The notes under the pieces are model-generated. The model made no database searches and was not told the origin of the DNA. It saw only the letters and a list, made by a program, of their open reading frames with translations. This document shows positions 18,397 through 27,467 of a DNA stretch of 64,000 nt, in pieces. This stretch comes from Uliginosibacterium sp. 31-16 (GTDB lineage: Bacteria > Pseudomonadota > Gammaproteobacteria > Burkholderiales > Rhodocyclaceae): contig NZ_JAVALZ010000004.1 in the NCBI RefSeq assembly GCF_030730865.1, forward strand, positions 176,420-240,419, given 5' to 3'. The translations under genes were made by a program, and so were the position numbers. Position 1 is the first letter of the stretch, and each line of letters starts with the position of its first letter.

Positions 18397-18960
18397 TCAG
18401 TTCTCCAGAAAGTTCTTCAGCAGGTGATGACCACCCTCGGTCATGATCGACTCGGGATGAAACTGCACGCCTTCGATTGGCAGAGTCTTGTGGCGCACGC
18501 CCATGATCTCGCCGTCATCGGTCCAGGCCGTGATTTCCAGACAGTCGGGACAGCTCTCGCGCTCAATCGCCAACGAGTGGTAACGCGTCGCCGTAAAGGG
18601 CTGCGGCAACCCATGAAAAATACCGATGTCGGCATGCTGGATCAGCGAAGTCTTACCATGCATGAGTTGCTTGGCATGCACAATCTTGCCGCCGAAAGCC
18701 GCACCGATGCTCTGATGCCCCAAGCACACCCCCAGAATGGGCAGCTTGCCCGCGAAGTGCTTGATGGCTGCCACTGAAATCCCCGCTTCAGCCGGCGAAC
18801 ACGGCCCCGGCGAAATCACGATACGCTCGGGGGCCATCGCCTCGATCTGCTCGATGGTGATGCCATCGTTGCGGAACACGCGCACATCGGCCCCCAGCTC
18901 GCCGAGGTATTGCACGATGTTGTAGGTAAAGCTGTCGTAGTTGTCGATCATCAGCAGCAT
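18397..18960 (-). CDS. trpG: Anthranilate synthase component II (glutamine amidotransferase)
   Basis: Glutaminase subunit supplying ammonia to TrpE (and possibly PabB). The 187-residue protein starts [20 protein letters not shown], has the oxyanion motif [12 protein letters not shown], the nucleophile cysteine in [10 protein letters not shown], and the catalytic His-Glu in [16 protein letters not shown] 18960 has GGAG six bases upstream. trpE, normally adjacent, is 3.5 kb upstream, separated by three unrelated genes. Confidence 0.97.
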   Translation of the reverse strand: MLLMIDNYDSFTYNIVQYLGELGADVRVFRNDGITIEQIEAMAPERIVISPGPCSPAEAGISVAAIKHFAGKLPILGVCLGHQSIGAAFGGKIVHAKQLMHGKTSLIQHADIGIFHGLPQPFTATRYHSLAIERESCPDCLEITAWTDDGEIMGVRHKTLPIEGVQFHPESIMTEGGHHLLKNFLEN

Positions 18961-19534
18961 GTCATTCTCCAAAGCTCGAATTCATCTTGTCGTGTAACCG
19001 GGCATGGTGGCGTCGCAGGCAAGCGTAGCCAGGTTCACACCACATATCCGGAATTCCCCTTGAGGCCGGGCGCGCGCAGGGGGACGCGCAAGGTCTGGGC
19101 TGTATGGCTAGCGCCACCAGCGAAACAAGGAGGATTTGCGAAGAAGAATAGATTTGCGCCGCATCGTGATCACATTCTAACAACCCGGCGCAGATGGGGA
19201 AAGCGGCGTCTGCACGATACTGAGCCGCCCAGACAAACGTCTCCAGTCAGAACAGGCTCAGCCCGGCATGGCCTGAAGACCCGCTTGCAGCGCCCCTCCC
19301 GGGACGGCCTGTCGCGAGAGGCGCATCCAGAGCGGCTCGCCAGCCTGCCATCGCGCCCGGCAGCAGCCAGAAAGGGGCTCGAGGCGGTCTTCGCCAGAAT
19401 GCCATGCCCGCCACCGCGCATGTCGCAAAATGGCCACACTTCCACACCGGAATTCCCCTTCGCCAGCGACCATCTGCACACGCTCCCGAAGGCCTCTATA
19501 TGCTTGGCCGACGTGATTTCCCGTGCCGGCCAAC
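18961..19534. other. Intergenic region between trpG and the lipoprotein gene
   Basis: A 574-bp divergent gap with no gene I can support. It contains a repeat half-unit (locus C) and a 14-nt direct repeat, CCGGAATTCCCCTT, at 19048-19061 and 19447-19460. It should include the trpG promoter if trpGDC is now transcribed separately from trpE. No Trp-rich leader peptide typical of attenuation was seen. Confidence 0.45.
19271..19298. repeat. Intergenic repeat half-unit, locus C
   Basis: GCCTGAAGACCCGC is present as in other loci, but the right arm is degenerate (GCGCCCCTC). Probably a decayed copy. Confidence 0.4.
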
Positions 19535-20197
19535 ATGACCATGACTCGCCACCTTCTGCTGCTCTGCCTCACCCTGCTAACCGGTTGCGTATCCCTGCAA
19601 CCCACCCTGCAGGCAAGCGCCAAACCCGAAAAAATCAACGCCTATGTGGCGGGCAGCTTCACGCGCGCCAACAGCGGCGGCTTCGGCTTCGTCCTGACCA
19701 ATGCGGACAATGGATTTGAATACGTCATGCCTTTTGGCGAAGACACAAGTTGGCCAAAAGACGTCAAGGACCAGGTTGTCATGATTCAGGTGCCTCCCGG
19801 GAAATACCGGATTTCGCACTGGCTGACCTACGCAACCCTCACCAAGGAGCGCTCGAAGAAGAGCGAGGTCACCAACAAGTTCATTGCGGCACCTTTCACG
19901 CTTGACCCCGGCGCCATCATTTTCCTTGGCAGTTTTTCGGCAAAGACCGAGACCACTGTCAGCTATCCCTACACGCACACCAACTGGTCCATCAAACCGA
20001 ATCCGCTGAGCGCTGCGGATGCGCGCGGTGCATTTGCTGCCGCCTATCCGCTGTTTGCCGATGCGCCGTTCACGTGCAGCATGTGCATTGACTCACTGTT
20101 GGATGCGCTCCTCAAGGCGCCGCGCCCTGCTCCAGCGCCTACGCCTGCAACCCCCGCTCCCGCTCCCGCATCTTCAGCGCCCGCCGCGGCCATCTGA
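19535..20197 (+). CDS. Predicted lipoprotein, DUF2846-like
   Basis: A 220-residue predicted outer-membrane or periplasmic lipoprotein. The N-terminus MTMTRHLLLLCLTLLTGCVSL has a lipobox (LTGC). The middle is beta-rich, with INAYVAGSFTRANSGGFGFV, VVMIQVPPGKYRISHWL and DPGAIIFLGSFSAKTE, reminiscent of DUF2846 lipoproteins that carry a PGKY motif. The last 30 residues are an Ala/Pro tail, which may be disordered. The start could be ATG 19535 or 19541; no clear ribosome site. It is plus strand among minus-strand trp genes and ends at a strong terminator. Function unknown. Confidence 0.7.
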   Translation: MTMTRHLLLLCLTLLTGCVSLQPTLQASAKPEKINAYVAGSFTRANSGGFGFVLTNADNGFEYVMPFGEDTSWPKDVKDQVVMIQVPPGKYRISHWLTYATLTKERSKKSEVTNKFIAAPFTLDPGAIIFLGSFSAKTETTVSYPYTHTNWSIKPNPLSAADARGAFAAAYPLFADAPFTCSMCIDSLLDALLKAPRPAPAPTPATPAPAPASSAPAAAI

Positions 20198-20213
20198 TCC
20201 GGCACTGATGCAT

Positions 20214-20243
20214 AAAAAAGCCCCGGCATGCCGGGGCTTTTTT
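20214..20243. terminator. Bidirectional terminator (lipoprotein / alcohol dehydrogenase)
   Basis: GCCCCGGCATGCCGGGGC is a perfect 18-base palindrome flanked by A6 and T7, usable from both strands. Confidence 0.9.
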
Positions 20244-20257
20244 TGGTTCGATCACGC

Positions 20258-21421
20258 TCACAGCCGGCTGGCAAGGATTTCCCTGACGACAGCGGGCATC
20301 ACGCTGCCGTGCTCCCCCAGCTTGGTAAAGCCATGGGCTTCCAGACGGGCAGCAATTTTCTGCGGTGCCAGGGCGGCATCCTTCACGCCATAGAGCCCCA
20401 GATGGGTGTGTACGCCCAGCGACTCGAAGAAGGCTTCCGTGGCAACAATGGCCTTCTCGATCCGCTCTTCTTCCGAGCCGTCATGAATGCCCCATATCCG
20501 CTCGGCGTACTGCAGCAGCTTGGCATGCTTCTCGACGCGACGATTGCGCCACAAACCGGGCAGCACGACGGCCAAGGTCTGGGCGTGATCCAGCCCGAAC
20601 TCGGCGGTGATTTCGTGACCGATCATGTGGGTCGCCCAGTCCTGTGGCACCCCGCAGGCGATCAGGCCATTCAACGCCAGCGTTGCGCTCCACACCTGGC
20701 TCGCCCGCGCCGCGTAATCCTGCGGACTGGCCAGCGTCTGCGGACCGACTTCAATCAGGGTCTTGAGGATGCTCTCTGCCAGACGATCCTGCAGCGGCGC
20801 TTCCGCCGGATAGGTCATGTACTGCTCCATGGTATGCACGAAGGCATCCACGATGCCGTTGGCGACCTGGCGCGGAGGCAGGCTGAATGTGGTCTGCGGA
20901 TCAAGCACGGCAAACTGCGGATAGCAATGCTCGCTGCCGAAGGCGAGCTTGTCGCCGGTGGATTCGCGTGAAATCACCGCAAAGGTATTCGATTCAGAAC
21001 CGGTCGCCGGCAGCGTCAGCACGACCCCCAGCGGCACTGCGGACTTCACCTCGGCATGCTTCGCCAGAATGTCCCAAGGCTCGGCACCATCGAAACGCGC
21101 GGCTGCGGCAATGAACTTCGTGCCATCCGCCACCGAACCACCACCAACGGCCAGCAGGAAATCCACGCCTTCGCTTTTGACCAGCGCCACGGCGCGCATC
21201 AGTGTTTCATAACGGGGATTCGGCTCTATGCCGCCGAACTCCAGCCACGGATGATCTTTCAGCGCCGCCTTGACCTGATCGTACACACCATTCTTCTTGA
21301 TGCTGCCGCCGCCGTAGGTGACCAGCACCTTGGCCCCCGCCGGAATCTGCCCGGCAATCGCGGCAATCTGACCCTGACCGAAAAGGATGCGGGTCGGGTT
21401 GTAGTAGCTGAAGTTCTGCAT
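20258..21421 (-). CDS. Iron-type alcohol dehydrogenase, YqhD-like
   Basis: A 387-residue group III metal-dependent alcohol dehydrogenase of the YqhD/BDH class, NADPH-linked aldehyde reductases of broad range. It has MQNFSYYNPTRILFGQGQIA, the NADP-binding VTYGGGSIKKNGVYDQV, the VGGGSVADGTKF motif, GVVLTLPATGSESN and the metal-ligand region around DAFVHTMEQYM and FGLDHAQTLAVVLPG. It lies 24 bases downstream of the KDG aldolase gene and is probably co-transcribed. From this context the substrate may be glyceraldehyde or a related aldehyde; that is inference. Confidence 0.92.
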   Translation of the reverse strand: MQNFSYYNPTRILFGQGQIAAIAGQIPAGAKVLVTYGGGSIKKNGVYDQVKAALKDHPWLEFGGIEPNPRYETLMRAVALVKSEGVDFLLAVGGGSVADGTKFIAAAARFDGAEPWDILAKHAEVKSAVPLGVVLTLPATGSESNTFAVISRESTGDKLAFGSEHCYPQFAVLDPQTTFSLPPRQVANGIVDAFVHTMEQYMTYPAEAPLQDRLAESILKTLIEVGPQTLASPQDYAARASQVWSATLALNGLIACGVPQDWATHMIGHEITAEFGLDHAQTLAVVLPGLWRNRRVEKHAKLLQYAERIWGIHDGSEEERIEKAIVATEAFFESLGVHTHLGLYGVKDAALAPQKIAARLEAHGFTKLGEHGSVMPAVVREILASRL

Positions 21422-21445
21422 GAAAGGGGTTCCTCTCTTGTTGAC

Positions 21446-22357
21446 TCAGGACACCACGCCAAGCAGGCGCAGCGTATCGCGGACTTTATCGCGCTTGGCT
21501 TCGGTGAGCGGCACGGCAGGTGGCAGCACATGGGTCGAGATATCGACGCCCACCATCTTTGCCGCTTCCTTCACGATGGCATAGAACGGCGACTCCAGCC
21601 CGAACATCGGCGGGCACAGACACAACTGGCGCTGCATCTCGATGAGCTTCGCGCCATCCTTCTCCTGGAACGCACGCCATAGTCCGACCGGAATATGCGG
21701 AGCAAAGTTCATCGCCGAAGGGAAACAGCCATCGCCCCCCATGATCAGGGTGTCGAGCATGTACTCATCGAAGCCTGCGTACACGCCAAAATCCGGCCGC
21801 ACCGGCTTCACCGCCTGAAGCACGTCACGAATATGGCGCACGGTATCGGTGGTGTCTTTCACACCAACGATATTCGGACACTCCAGTGCCAGCTGGCGGA
21901 TCATCGCCGGCGACAGATCCTGCCCTGTGAGCAGCGGAAAATTGTAGAGAATCAGTGGCAGATCGACCGCCGCCGCCAGACGCCGGTAGTGCAGCATGAT
22001 GTTGTCCGGCAACAGCAGCGCATAGTAGGGATTGACGGCCACCACGCCGCTGGCCCCGATGGCCTTGGCGTGCAGACCGAATTCAATGGCTTGCTGGGTA
22101 CTGCACGAGGCGATACCGATCAGCACCGGGACCCGCCCGGCAACATGACTGACGGCGAACTCGGCCACCTCGCGGCGCTGGGCTTCGCTCATCTGGCTGA
22201 ATTCGCCGGCACTACCGCAGCAGAAAACCACATCGGCACCACCATTGATGACGAAATCAAGCATGTTGCCCATGCCTGTCCGGTCAAGCTGACCAGCAGC
22301 GGTCCAGATCGTGGGGACAGGTGGGATGTTGCCGCGGAACAGGGGACGCATGGCCAT
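21446..22357 (-). CDS. 2-Keto-3-deoxygluconate aldolase, YagE/DapA family
   Basis: Class I aldolase of the DHDPS/NAL superfamily, 303 residues. It closely resembles E. coli YagE/YjhH, which split 2-keto-3-deoxygluconate/galactonate to pyruvate and glyceraldehyde: FRGNIPPVPTIWTAAGQLD, the GSAGEFSQ loop, LYNFPLLTGQDLSP with the catalytic tyrosine (Y138), the Schiff-base lysine K167 in NIVGVKDTTDTVRHI, and the STHVLPPA signature. Those last segments distinguish it from true DapA. Start ATG 22357 has AAGGA seven bases upstream. It heads a two-gene unit with the alcohol dehydrogenase and sits immediately downstream of trpE. With ManD encoded 9 kb away, KDG is a plausible substrate. Confidence 0.82.
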   Translation of the reverse strand: MAMRPLFRGNIPPVPTIWTAAGQLDRTGMGNMLDFVINGGADVVFCCGSAGEFSQMSEAQRREVAEFAVSHVAGRVPVLIGIASCSTQQAIEFGLHAKAIGASGVVAVNPYYALLLPDNIMLHYRRLAAAVDLPLILYNFPLLTGQDLSPAMIRQLALECPNIVGVKDTTDTVRHIRDVLQAVKPVRPDFGVYAGFDEYMLDTLIMGGDGCFPSAMNFAPHIPVGLWRAFQEKDGAKLIEMQRQLCLCPPMFGLESPFYAIVKEAAKMVGVDISTHVLPPAVPLTEAKRDKVRDTLRLLGVVS

Positions 22358-22407
22358 TTCAAGATCCTTCGACGAAGAAACAAAATGGGCAGCCTACGGA
22401 CTGCACG

Positions 22408-22438
22408 GGCTTGCGGCTATACGTAGAAGCCGCAAGCC
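22408..22438. other. Hairpin between trpE and the aldolase gene
   Basis: GGCTTGCGGCT pairs perfectly with AGCCGCAAGCC around a 9-nt loop. It lies just 3' of the trpE stop on the minus strand but has no U tract, so it may be a weak terminator, an RNA-stability stem or a processing site. Confidence 0.45.
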
Positions 22439-22452
22439 TGATCCTGCGCAAC

Positions 22453-23952
22453 TCACTCGATGCGGGTATCCAGTCCGCCTTCGGCGATTTCCGCCGCACG
22501 GATCACCGCGCGCGCCTTGGACAGGGTTTCCTGCCATTCGGCTTCAGGGTTCGAGTCGGCCACGATGCCTGCGCCCGCCTGCACGTGCAGCGTGCCGTCC
22601 TTGATCACGGCGGTACGGATCGCTATCGCCACGTCCACATCGCCGTCAAAGCTGATACAGCCGACCGCGCCGGCATATACGCCGCGCTTGACCGGCTCCA
22701 GCTCATCAATAATCTGCATCGCCCGCACCTTGGGAGAACCAGACACGGTGCCCGCCGGGAAGGTCGCGCGCAGAACGGCGAGCGCCGCCGCACGCCGATC
22801 CTGATCGGGCGGCAGCACGCCTTCCACATTCGACACGATATGCATGACGTGAGAATAGCGTTCAACCACGAACTGTTCGGTCACCTTGACCGAACCGATG
22901 GCTGCCACACGGCCCACGTCGTTGCGCCCCAGGTCGAGCAGTTGCAGATGCTCGGCACGCTCCTTCTGGTCGGCGAGCAGTTCACGCTCCAGTGCCAGAT
23001 CCTCTTCCGGCGTAGCACCACGCTTGCGCGTGCCGGCAATCGGTCGCACCGTGACGACTTGCCGGTCGTCACCATGCTCGAGTTTCACCAGGATCTCCGG
23101 CGAGGTGCCGACGACATGGAAGTCCTCGAAATTGAAGTAGAACATGTAGGGCGACGGATTCAGCGCACGCAGGCTGCGATACAGCGCCATGGGACTTGCT
23201 GCGAAAGGCTTGCTCATGCGCTGGGACAGCACCACCTGCATGATGTCGCCTTCGACGATGTAATCCTTGGCGCGCTGCACGGCGGCCTTGAATGCATCCT
23301 GCCCGAAGCTCGACACCGCGGGTTGCGGCGTGACGCGCACGTCAGCGGGAATCGCCACCGGCGCCCGCAGCTTCTCGACCAGCTCGGCCAGCCGCCGCTG
23401 GGCACGCTTGTACGCGCCGGGCACTTCCGGCTCGGCATAGACGACGAGCGTCAGCTTGCCGGACAGATTGTCGACAATCGCCAGCTCTTCGGAGAGCAGC
23501 AGCACGATGTCCGGTGTGCCGATTTCATCCTTGGGCTGATGCTGGGCCAGCTTGGGTTCGATGTAGCGTACGGTGTCGTAGCCGAAACTGCCGACCAGAC
23601 CACCACAGTAGCGAGGCAAACCGGCGGATGGCGGCACCTTGATGCGCTGCATGAACTCGCCGACGTAGGCCAGCGGATCGCCGTAGTCGCGGCGCTCGAC
23701 GATGCGATCATTGGACAACAACAGCACGGTGCGCCCGCGCACCTCGATCCGCGTGCTGGCGCGCAGGCCGATCACGGAATAACGGCCGAAACGCTCACCG
23801 CCCTGCACGGATTCGAGCAGGTAGGTATAAGACTCGTTGGCCAGTTTGAGATAGATGGAAAGCGGTGTATCGAGATCAGCAAACGTCTCGACGGTCAGCG
23901 GGATACGGTTGTAGCCCTGCGCGGCAAGCGCCTGGAATTCTTGTTCGGTCAT
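22453..23952 (-). CDS. trpE: Anthranilate synthase component I
   Basis: Makes anthranilate from chorismate using ammonia from TrpG. The 499-residue protein has the tryptophan feedback site [15 protein letters not shown] near residue 50, [23 protein letters not shown], and the chorismate-binding C-terminus with [15 protein letters not shown] and [17 protein letters not shown] start at the second ATG (23952), five bases from GGAG. Downstream come the aldolase and dehydrogenase rather than trpG; upstream, after a 190-bp gap with no gene, is gph. The gph-trpE order is the usual proteobacterial arrangement. Confidence 0.97.
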   Translation of the reverse strand: MTEQEFQALAAQGYNRIPLTVETFADLDTPLSIYLKLANESYTYLLESVQGGERFGRYSVIGLRASTRIEVRGRTVLLLSNDRIVERRDYGDPLAYVGEFMQRIKVPPSAGLPRYCGGLVGSFGYDTVRYIEPKLAQHQPKDEIGTPDIVLLLSEELAIVDNLSGKLTLVVYAEPEVPGAYKRAQRRLAELVEKLRAPVAIPADVRVTPQPAVSSFGQDAFKAAVQRAKDYIVEGDIMQVVLSQRMSKPFAASPMALYRSLRALNPSPYMFYFNFEDFHVVGTSPEILVKLEHGDDRQVVTVRPIAGTRKRGATPEEDLALERELLADQKERAEHLQLLDLGRNDVGRVAAIGSVKVTEQFVVERYSHVMHIVSNVEGVLPPDQDRRAAALAVLRATFPAGTVSGSPKVRAMQIIDELEPVKRGVYAGAVGCISFDGDVDVAIAIRTAVIKDGTLHVQAGAGIVADSNPEAEWQETLSKARAVIRAAEIAEGGLDTRIE

Positions 23953-24142
23953 CATGACTCCGGTGTTTCTGCAATTCAGGAAAACTCAACCAGCCCTAGC
24001 TGGCTCGTGACGCAGCATCAATGCGCGCGCCATGAACTCCCGCTGCGCCGCCAACCACAGGCTACGCACATCGGGAGGATCTCCTCTGCGAGAAACAGGC
24101 TCTTGCAAGTCACGATGATGAAATTCCGGGGATAGTGCCTGC

Positions 24143-24814
24143 TCAATCCAGAAGATCAGGCAACTGAAGGAAGCTGGATAGTAACCCGTCGCAATCTTCA
24201 GTGTCCACGGCCACTCCCTCGTTGTAACCATAGGTCATCAGCAGCACCGGAATGCCGGCGCGGCGGGCGCACAGCGCATCGTTACCGGAGTCACCCACCA
24301 TCAGTGCCGCCTCCCGACTTACCCCGACCAGTTCACAGGCATGCCACAACGGCTCAGGATCGGGCTTCTTCTGCGCCAGGGTGTCGCCGCCGATCAGGCA
24401 GTCGAAGAACTGACCCATGCCCAGTTCTTCGAGCAACGGACCGATGAAGGCTTCGGCCTTGTTGGTCACCACGCCGAGCTTGAGGCCACGGGCTTTCAGC
24501 CAGGGCAGGGTTTCGACCACGCCCGGATAGGCGCGGGTGAGCCGGCCATTGGTGTCCTCATAGTGACGCATGAAGACTTCAACGGCCTGTGCCAGGCGTT
24601 CGGGCGAAACCGGGCTGCGGCCGATGGTCAGCGCGCGCTCGACCATCGTCGGAATGCCTTTGCCGACAAAGGTTGCAACCTCGGAGTCGGAACACGTCGG
24701 TTCGCCCAGCTCCGCGAGCATGCGACGTGCTGCCTCGGCCAGGTCGGGCACGGAATCGACCAGCGTGCCGTCGAGGTCAAAGAAAATGGCCTGTGGCGCA
24801 AATGTACGGCTCAT
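24143..24814 (-). CDS. gph: Phosphoglycolate phosphatase
   Basis: HAD-superfamily phosphatase that removes 2-phosphoglycolate formed during DNA repair or oxygenase side reactions. The 223-residue protein has HAD motif I FFDLDGTLVDSVPDL, motif II GVVTNKA, and motifs III/IV KKPDPEPL and MVGDSGNDALCARRAG. It belongs to the rpe-(two genes)-gph-trpE run common in betaproteobacteria. Start ATG 24814 follows the neighbouring gene closely. Confidence 0.93.
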   Translation of the reverse strand: MSRTFAPQAIFFDLDGTLVDSVPDLAEAARRMLAELGEPTCSDSEVATFVGKGIPTMVERALTIGRSPVSPERLAQAVEVFMRHYEDTNGRLTRAYPGVVETLPWLKARGLKLGVVTNKAEAFIGPLLEELGMGQFFDCLIGGDTLAQKKPDPEPLWHACELVGVSREAALMVGDSGNDALCARRAGIPVLLMTYGYNEGVAVDTEDCDGLLSSFLQLPDLLD

Positions 24815-24826
24815 GTGGATACTCTC

Positions 24827-25579
24827 TCAGGCGCTCACACCAGCCTGAGCCCGGCGCAACCATTCGGCGTTATGGCTCTTGGCATGACGATGCCAGTGGC
24901 CGGAATCCTTGATGATCTGCGCATACAGCTCGCGCGCCTGCTGAACGTCGGCAGCGCCACCCTGGGTCCGCAGCCAGTCTGCGTAACGGCACTTCGGCTC
25001 GGCATCGGTACCTACCTCCAGCGCCAGTGCGAACGCCTCACGCACCCCTGCTGCATTCGTCCCGGCCAGCGCACGGGCGTAGAGCAAGGCCGCGTCCGGA
25101 TGACGGCGCGCCTCCTTGTGATCCGCAAACAGCCGCTCCAGGCTCGCCGCCGCATCCTGTGGCGCATTGGCCGCCAGCTGGGCCCGTGCCAGCCCGCGCA
25201 GCACGACCACATCGGTGGCAAACGGGCCTTGCGCCGCTTCGGTGAAGTGCTGCAGCGCCGCAGCCACATCGCCAGAGGCCAGCAGTGCCTCGGCCAGACG
25301 CAGACGATTGTTGAGAATCGGCGTCAGCTCATACGCCTTGCGGGCCTCGCGCAGCTCACGGCCCGGGTCGATGGCCTGCACCACCGCGCGGCCCGCCTTG
25401 CGCACGCCACGGTTCTCGCGCAGCTCCGGCAGGTAAGCCACGAAGAAATACACAATGCTGCCGAACAAGGGGAACATGAACAGGATGAACAGCCAGTACA
25501 GCTCACGCCCACGACGGATGGCGTGAATGCCGAAATAGATGGCCACCAGCACATGCAGGCCTATGCCGAGAAAGGGCAT
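24827..25579 (-). CDS. Membrane-anchored TPR-like protein
   Basis: A 250-residue protein of unknown function. Two hydrophobic segments at about 3-19 (FLGIGLHVLVAIYFGIHAI) and 26-48 (LYWLFILFMFPLFGSIVYFF) resemble the short membrane anchor found at the N-terminus of cardiolipin synthases. The rest is alanine-rich helical repeat with tetratricopeptide spacing, for example LRLAEALLASGDVAAALQHF and HPDAALLYARALAG. It lies 12 bases upstream of gph and is probably co-transcribed. A scaffold role at the inner membrane is plausible but not shown. Confidence 0.78.
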   Translation of the reverse strand: MPFLGIGLHVLVAIYFGIHAIRRGRELYWLFILFMFPLFGSIVYFFVAYLPELRENRGVRKAGRAVVQAIDPGRELREARKAYELTPILNNRLRLAEALLASGDVAAALQHFTEAAQGPFATDVVVLRGLARAQLAANAPQDAAASLERLFADHKEARRHPDAALLYARALAGTNAAGVREAFALALEVGTDAEPKCRYADWLRTQGGAADVQQARELYAQIIKDSGHWHRHAKSHNAEWLRRAQAGVSA

Positions 25580-25620
25580 GGAGAATTCTCCGGTTCAGAA
25601 AACAAGGCCGGCAGCATAAC

Positions 25621-25717
25621 AAGCCTGCCTGAAAACCGCACTGCCCGAAGAGCCGTCGCCCGCGCGGCGGTGCCAACAGGCCGACTGGAGAGGTCCGCCA
25701 AACGCGGGGCTTCAGGC
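25621..25717. repeat. Intergenic palindromic repeats, locus D
   Basis: Two units between tandem minus-strand genes. The left begins AAGCCTGCCTGAAAACCGC; the right runs GACTGGAGAGGTCCGCC to GCGGGGCTTCAGGC (25683-25717), with CCGC/GCGG and CTgGAg/cTTCAG pairing around AAA. Confidence 0.6.
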
Positions 25718-25772
25718 ATTACCGGAGCGCCCCGGCCCGTGGCCCTGCCGGCCCCTGATGCGGGAAGTCGCC

Positions 25773-26297
25773 CTATCTTGCCGCCAGCGGCCGGAACACC
25801 AGACGCAAGGTCTGCGACGTGTCCGACTCCTTGATGCTCGCCGTCACCGGCAGGGGCTGGGCACGCTTGAGCGCGGCGAGCACGGCCTGATCTAGCGCCT
25901 TGTAGCCGCTGGTGCGGGCAATGCGCGGCCCCAGTACGTAGCCGGTGGGGGCCAGCACGGCTTCGAGCGTCACTTCGGCCGTTTTCGGGAAACTGCCCTT
26001 GGGCAGCTTGAGGTTGCGCCGCAACTTGTCGGAGATCTGGCGCGCCACCACTGCGTCGGAGACGTTCTGCCATTGCTCGACGAGCTGCACGGCCGGCGGC
26101 AGCGCGATCACGCCCTCCTGCGTCGGCTCCGGTTCTGCGCCGGCCGGCGGCACCACAGCGGGCACCGCCGCACGCGACGCCGGCTTTGGCGCGGCATCCG
26201 TCCGGGCACACACACACTCCTGCTGCCAGGGCAGCCGGGCACATCCCCCCAACGCGATGGTCACGGCCATCACCCACAAACAGCTGCGAAACTTCAT
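25773..26297 (-). CDS. Lipoprotein with TonB/TolA C-terminal-like domain
   Basis: A 174-residue predicted lipoprotein: signal [20 protein letters not shown] with lipobox LGGC, then a Pro/Ala-rich stretch, then a domain of about 85 residues, with [40 protein letters not shown] and [10 protein letters not shown]. This is the pattern of TonB_C/TolA_C domains, which contact envelope proteins. Without a membrane anchor to TonB energisers, a structural envelope role is more likely than energy transduction. It overlaps the start of the rpe gene by four bases and is probably co-transcribed with rpe. Confidence 0.78.
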   Translation of the reverse strand: MKFRSCLWVMAVTIALGGCARLPWQQECVCARTDAAPKPASRAAVPAVVPPAGAEPEPTQEGVIALPPAVQLVEQWQNVSDAVVARQISDKLRRNLKLPKGSFPKTAEVTLEAVLAPTGYVLGPRIARTSGYKALDQAVLAALKRAQPLPVTASIKESDTSQTLRLVFRPLAAR

Positions 26298-27007
26298 GAT
26301 GTCTGCTTCACTCCCTGCAATTCGGCGCGCATTGCGGCGATCACCGAGTCATAACGGTTCGGATCTGAATCCTTGCCGGCACCGAACACGGCCGAGCCGG
26401 CAACGAAGGCATCCACCCCGGCGGCGGCGATCTCGGCGATGTTGGCGGGCTTCACGCCACCATCGATTTCCAGGCGGATGTGGCGACCGGTTTCACGCTC
26501 GTACGCATCCAGCCGGGCGCGCGCCAGGCGGGCCTTGGGCAGAGTCGAGGGGATGAAACTCTGGCCGCCGTAACCAGGGTTCACCGACATCAGCATGATC
26601 AGGTCGATCTTGTCCATCACATGATCCAGCCAGTCCAGCGGCGTCGCCGGATTGAACACCAGGCCGGCCTGACAGCCCTGATCGCGGATCAGCTGCAGGG
26701 TGCGGTCCACGTGGCGCGAGGCTTCCGGGTGAAAAGTGATGATGTTGGCCCCGGCCCTGGCGAACATCGGCACCAGCGCGTCGACCGGCTCGACCATCAG
26801 GTGCACATCAATCGGCGCGGTGGTGCAAGGGCGGATCGCCTCGCAGACCAGCGGGCCGATGGTGAGATTCGGCACGTAGTGGTTGTCCATCACATCGAAG
26901 TGCAGCCAGTCCGCGCCGGAGGCGATGACCTTCTCGACCTCGTCGCCCAGACGGGCGAAATTGGCGGACAGCAGACTGGGGGCAATGATGAAGGAACGCT
27001 CGGACAT
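26294..27007 (-). CDS. rpe: Ribulose-phosphate 3-epimerase
   Basis: Interconverts ribulose 5-phosphate and xylulose 5-phosphate. The 237-residue TIM barrel has [17 protein letters not shown], the metal site [46 protein letters not shown] and [12 protein letters not shown]. Start ATG 27007. It is divergent from apaG; the rpe-gph-trpE and apaG neighbourhood is typical of betaproteobacteria. Confidence 0.97.
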   Translation of the reverse strand: MSERSFIIAPSLLSANFARLGDEVEKVIASGADWLHFDVMDNHYVPNLTIGPLVCEAIRPCTTAPIDVHLMVEPVDALVPMFARAGANIITFHPEASRHVDRTLQLIRDQGCQAGLVFNPATPLDWLDHVMDKIDLIMLMSVNPGYGGQSFIPSTLPKARLARARLDAYERETGRHIRLEIDGGVKPANIAEIAAAGVDAFVAGSAVFGAGKDSDPNRYDSVIAAMRAELQGVKQTS

Positions 27008-27076
27008 GACAGGCTCGCAAGGGTCGGCAAAGCGGTATTATCCCAGTCGCCCCCCAACAGAAGCCAGCAAAAAAAG

Positions 27077-27463
27077 ATGGAATCAACCCTCTCACCCTGC
27101 AGCATCGAGGTCACCCCGGTCGCCCGGTATGTGCCCGAGCAATCCGCTCCGGACGAAAACCGCCATGTTTTCGCCTACCAGATCACCATCCGCAACACCG
27201 GCAGCAAACGCGCCAAACTGCTCAGCCGGCATTGGACCATTACGGATGCCACGGGTGGCGTGGAGGAAGTCGAAGGCGAAGGCGTAGTCGGCGAGCAACC
27301 CGACCTCGCCCCGGGCGAAAGCTTTCAGTACACCAGCGGCTGCGCGCTGGCCACGCCTTTCGGCAGCATGCAGGGCGTTTACCGTTTCGTCAGCGAGGAC
27401 GGTACGGAGTTCACCGCGGCGATTCCGGAGTTCTTCCTCGTCGGACCACGTACGCTGCACTAG
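27077..27463 (+). CDS. apaG: Co2+/Mg2+ efflux protein ApaG
   Basis: A 128-residue immunoglobulin-like beta protein of the ApaG family, linked in enterics to divalent metal and Ap4A phenotypes; its molecular role is unclear. The fold signature is visible: HVFAYQITIRNTGSKRAKLL, SRHWTITDATGG, VEEVEGEGVVGEQPDLAPGE, FQYTSGCALATPFGSMQGVY and FTAAIPEFFL. Start ATG 27077 is preceded by a purine-rich AAAAAG. Only four bases separate it from the heparinase-like gene, so the two could share a transcript. Confidence 0.95.
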   Translation: MESTLSPCSIEVTPVARYVPEQSAPDENRHVFAYQITIRNTGSKRAKLLSRHWTITDATGGVEEVEGEGVVGEQPDLAPGESFQYTSGCALATPFGSMQGVYRFVSEDGTEFTAAIPEFFLVGPRTLH

Positions 27464-27467
27464 CGCC

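Noticed and set aside
19048..19460. Direct 14-nt repeats considered as target-site duplication of an insertion sequence
   Set aside because: No transposase or terminal inverted repeats lie between them; kept only as a possible rearrangement scar.
22321..24135. A 604-codon open frame opposite trpE
   Set aside because: Shadow of trpE; continuous only because of third-position GC bias.
23986..24231. An 81-codon frame between gph and trpE, considered as a trp leader peptide because of early Trp codons
   Set aside because: It overlaps the gph end, its tryptophans are not clustered before a terminator/antiterminator pair, and no attenuator stem was found.
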